A stretch of DNA of 5,192 bases from positions 1 through 5,192 of the forward strand of contig CAJTSZ010000129.1 in assembly GCA_910578755.1 (NCBI GenBank), written 5' to 3'. A model generated the notes under the pieces. That model was not told the origin of the DNA, did no database searches, and was given only the letters and a program-made list of their open reading frames with translations. A program made the translations under genes and the position numbers. Shown here piece after piece: positions 5,171 to 5,192 of this stretch. Origin of the DNA: an uncultured Oscillospiraceae bacterium. Lineage in GTDB: Bacteria; Bacillota; Clostridia; Oscillospirales; Ruminococcaceae. How positions within the stretch are numbered: the stretch's first letter is position 1; the number at the start of each line of letters is the position of its first letter.

Positions 5171-5192
5171 ATTCTTTTGGCGTCAAAAGAAT
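5171..5192. repeat. Perfect inverted repeat ending at the window edge
   Basis: ATTCTTTTG (5171-5179) and CAAAAGAAT (5184-5192) form a perfect 9-bp stem with loop GCGT, ending at the last base of the window. The preceding GGGCCCT suggests the repeat could be part of a longer palindrome continuing to the right. TTCTTTTGG (5172-5180) also occurs just after the first hairpin of the cluster. Confidence 0.65.

Noticed and set aside
5063..5192. CRISPR array
   Set aside because: The four hairpins differ in sequence and spacing, so there is no repeated unit with spacers.

Overview
The window reads as chromosomal DNA of a low-to-mid GC Gram-positive anaerobe, most likely a Clostridia member of the Ruminococcaceae/Oscillospiraceae type. 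The reasons are a tRNA-responsive T-box leader in front of a phenylalanyl-tRNA synthetase gene, near-consensus sigma-A promoters, AAGGAGG-type ribosome binding sites, GTG and TTG starts, a LolA-like lipoprotein and a CmpB-type (PF06541) membrane protein. This placement is inference; there is no rRNA or other marker to fix the genus.

Left part, minus strand, transcribed leftwards. The 5' 329 codons of pheS run out of the left edge, with pheT presumably beyond. Ahead of pheS lies a complete T-box leader of about 300 nt. Its Stem I, TTC specifier, Stem II pseudoknot, T-box bulge and intrinsic terminator can all be read by eye, and it is driven by a TTGCAA-17-TATAAT promoter. That promoter sits in a near-perfect 14-bp-arm palindrome centred on the expected start site. 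Upstream of it, also on the minus strand, is an A/T-rich gene for a NERD-domain (nuclease-related) protein with its own TTGACA-17-TATACT promoter.

Middle. The 251 bp between the divergent NERD and nnr genes holds a 109-bp nested inverted repeat (2332-2440). Its right arm contains the candidate extended -10 of nnr.

Right part, plus strand. nnr encodes a bifunctional NAD(P)HX epimerase/dehydratase (metabolite repair). After 23 bp comes a LolA-like lipoprotein that probably starts at a TTG. After a further 93 bp with a possible weak terminator and a hairpin comes a small four-helix membrane protein of the CmpB/PF06541 family. The last 130 bp has no gene and is packed with four consecutive hairpins, the last one ending exactly at the window edge.

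The genes are mostly housekeeping. I did not find a convincing new enzymatic system. The least explained signals are the three non-coding palindromic structures: the pheS promoter palindrome, the nested repeat at 2332-2440 and the hairpin cluster at 5063-5192.
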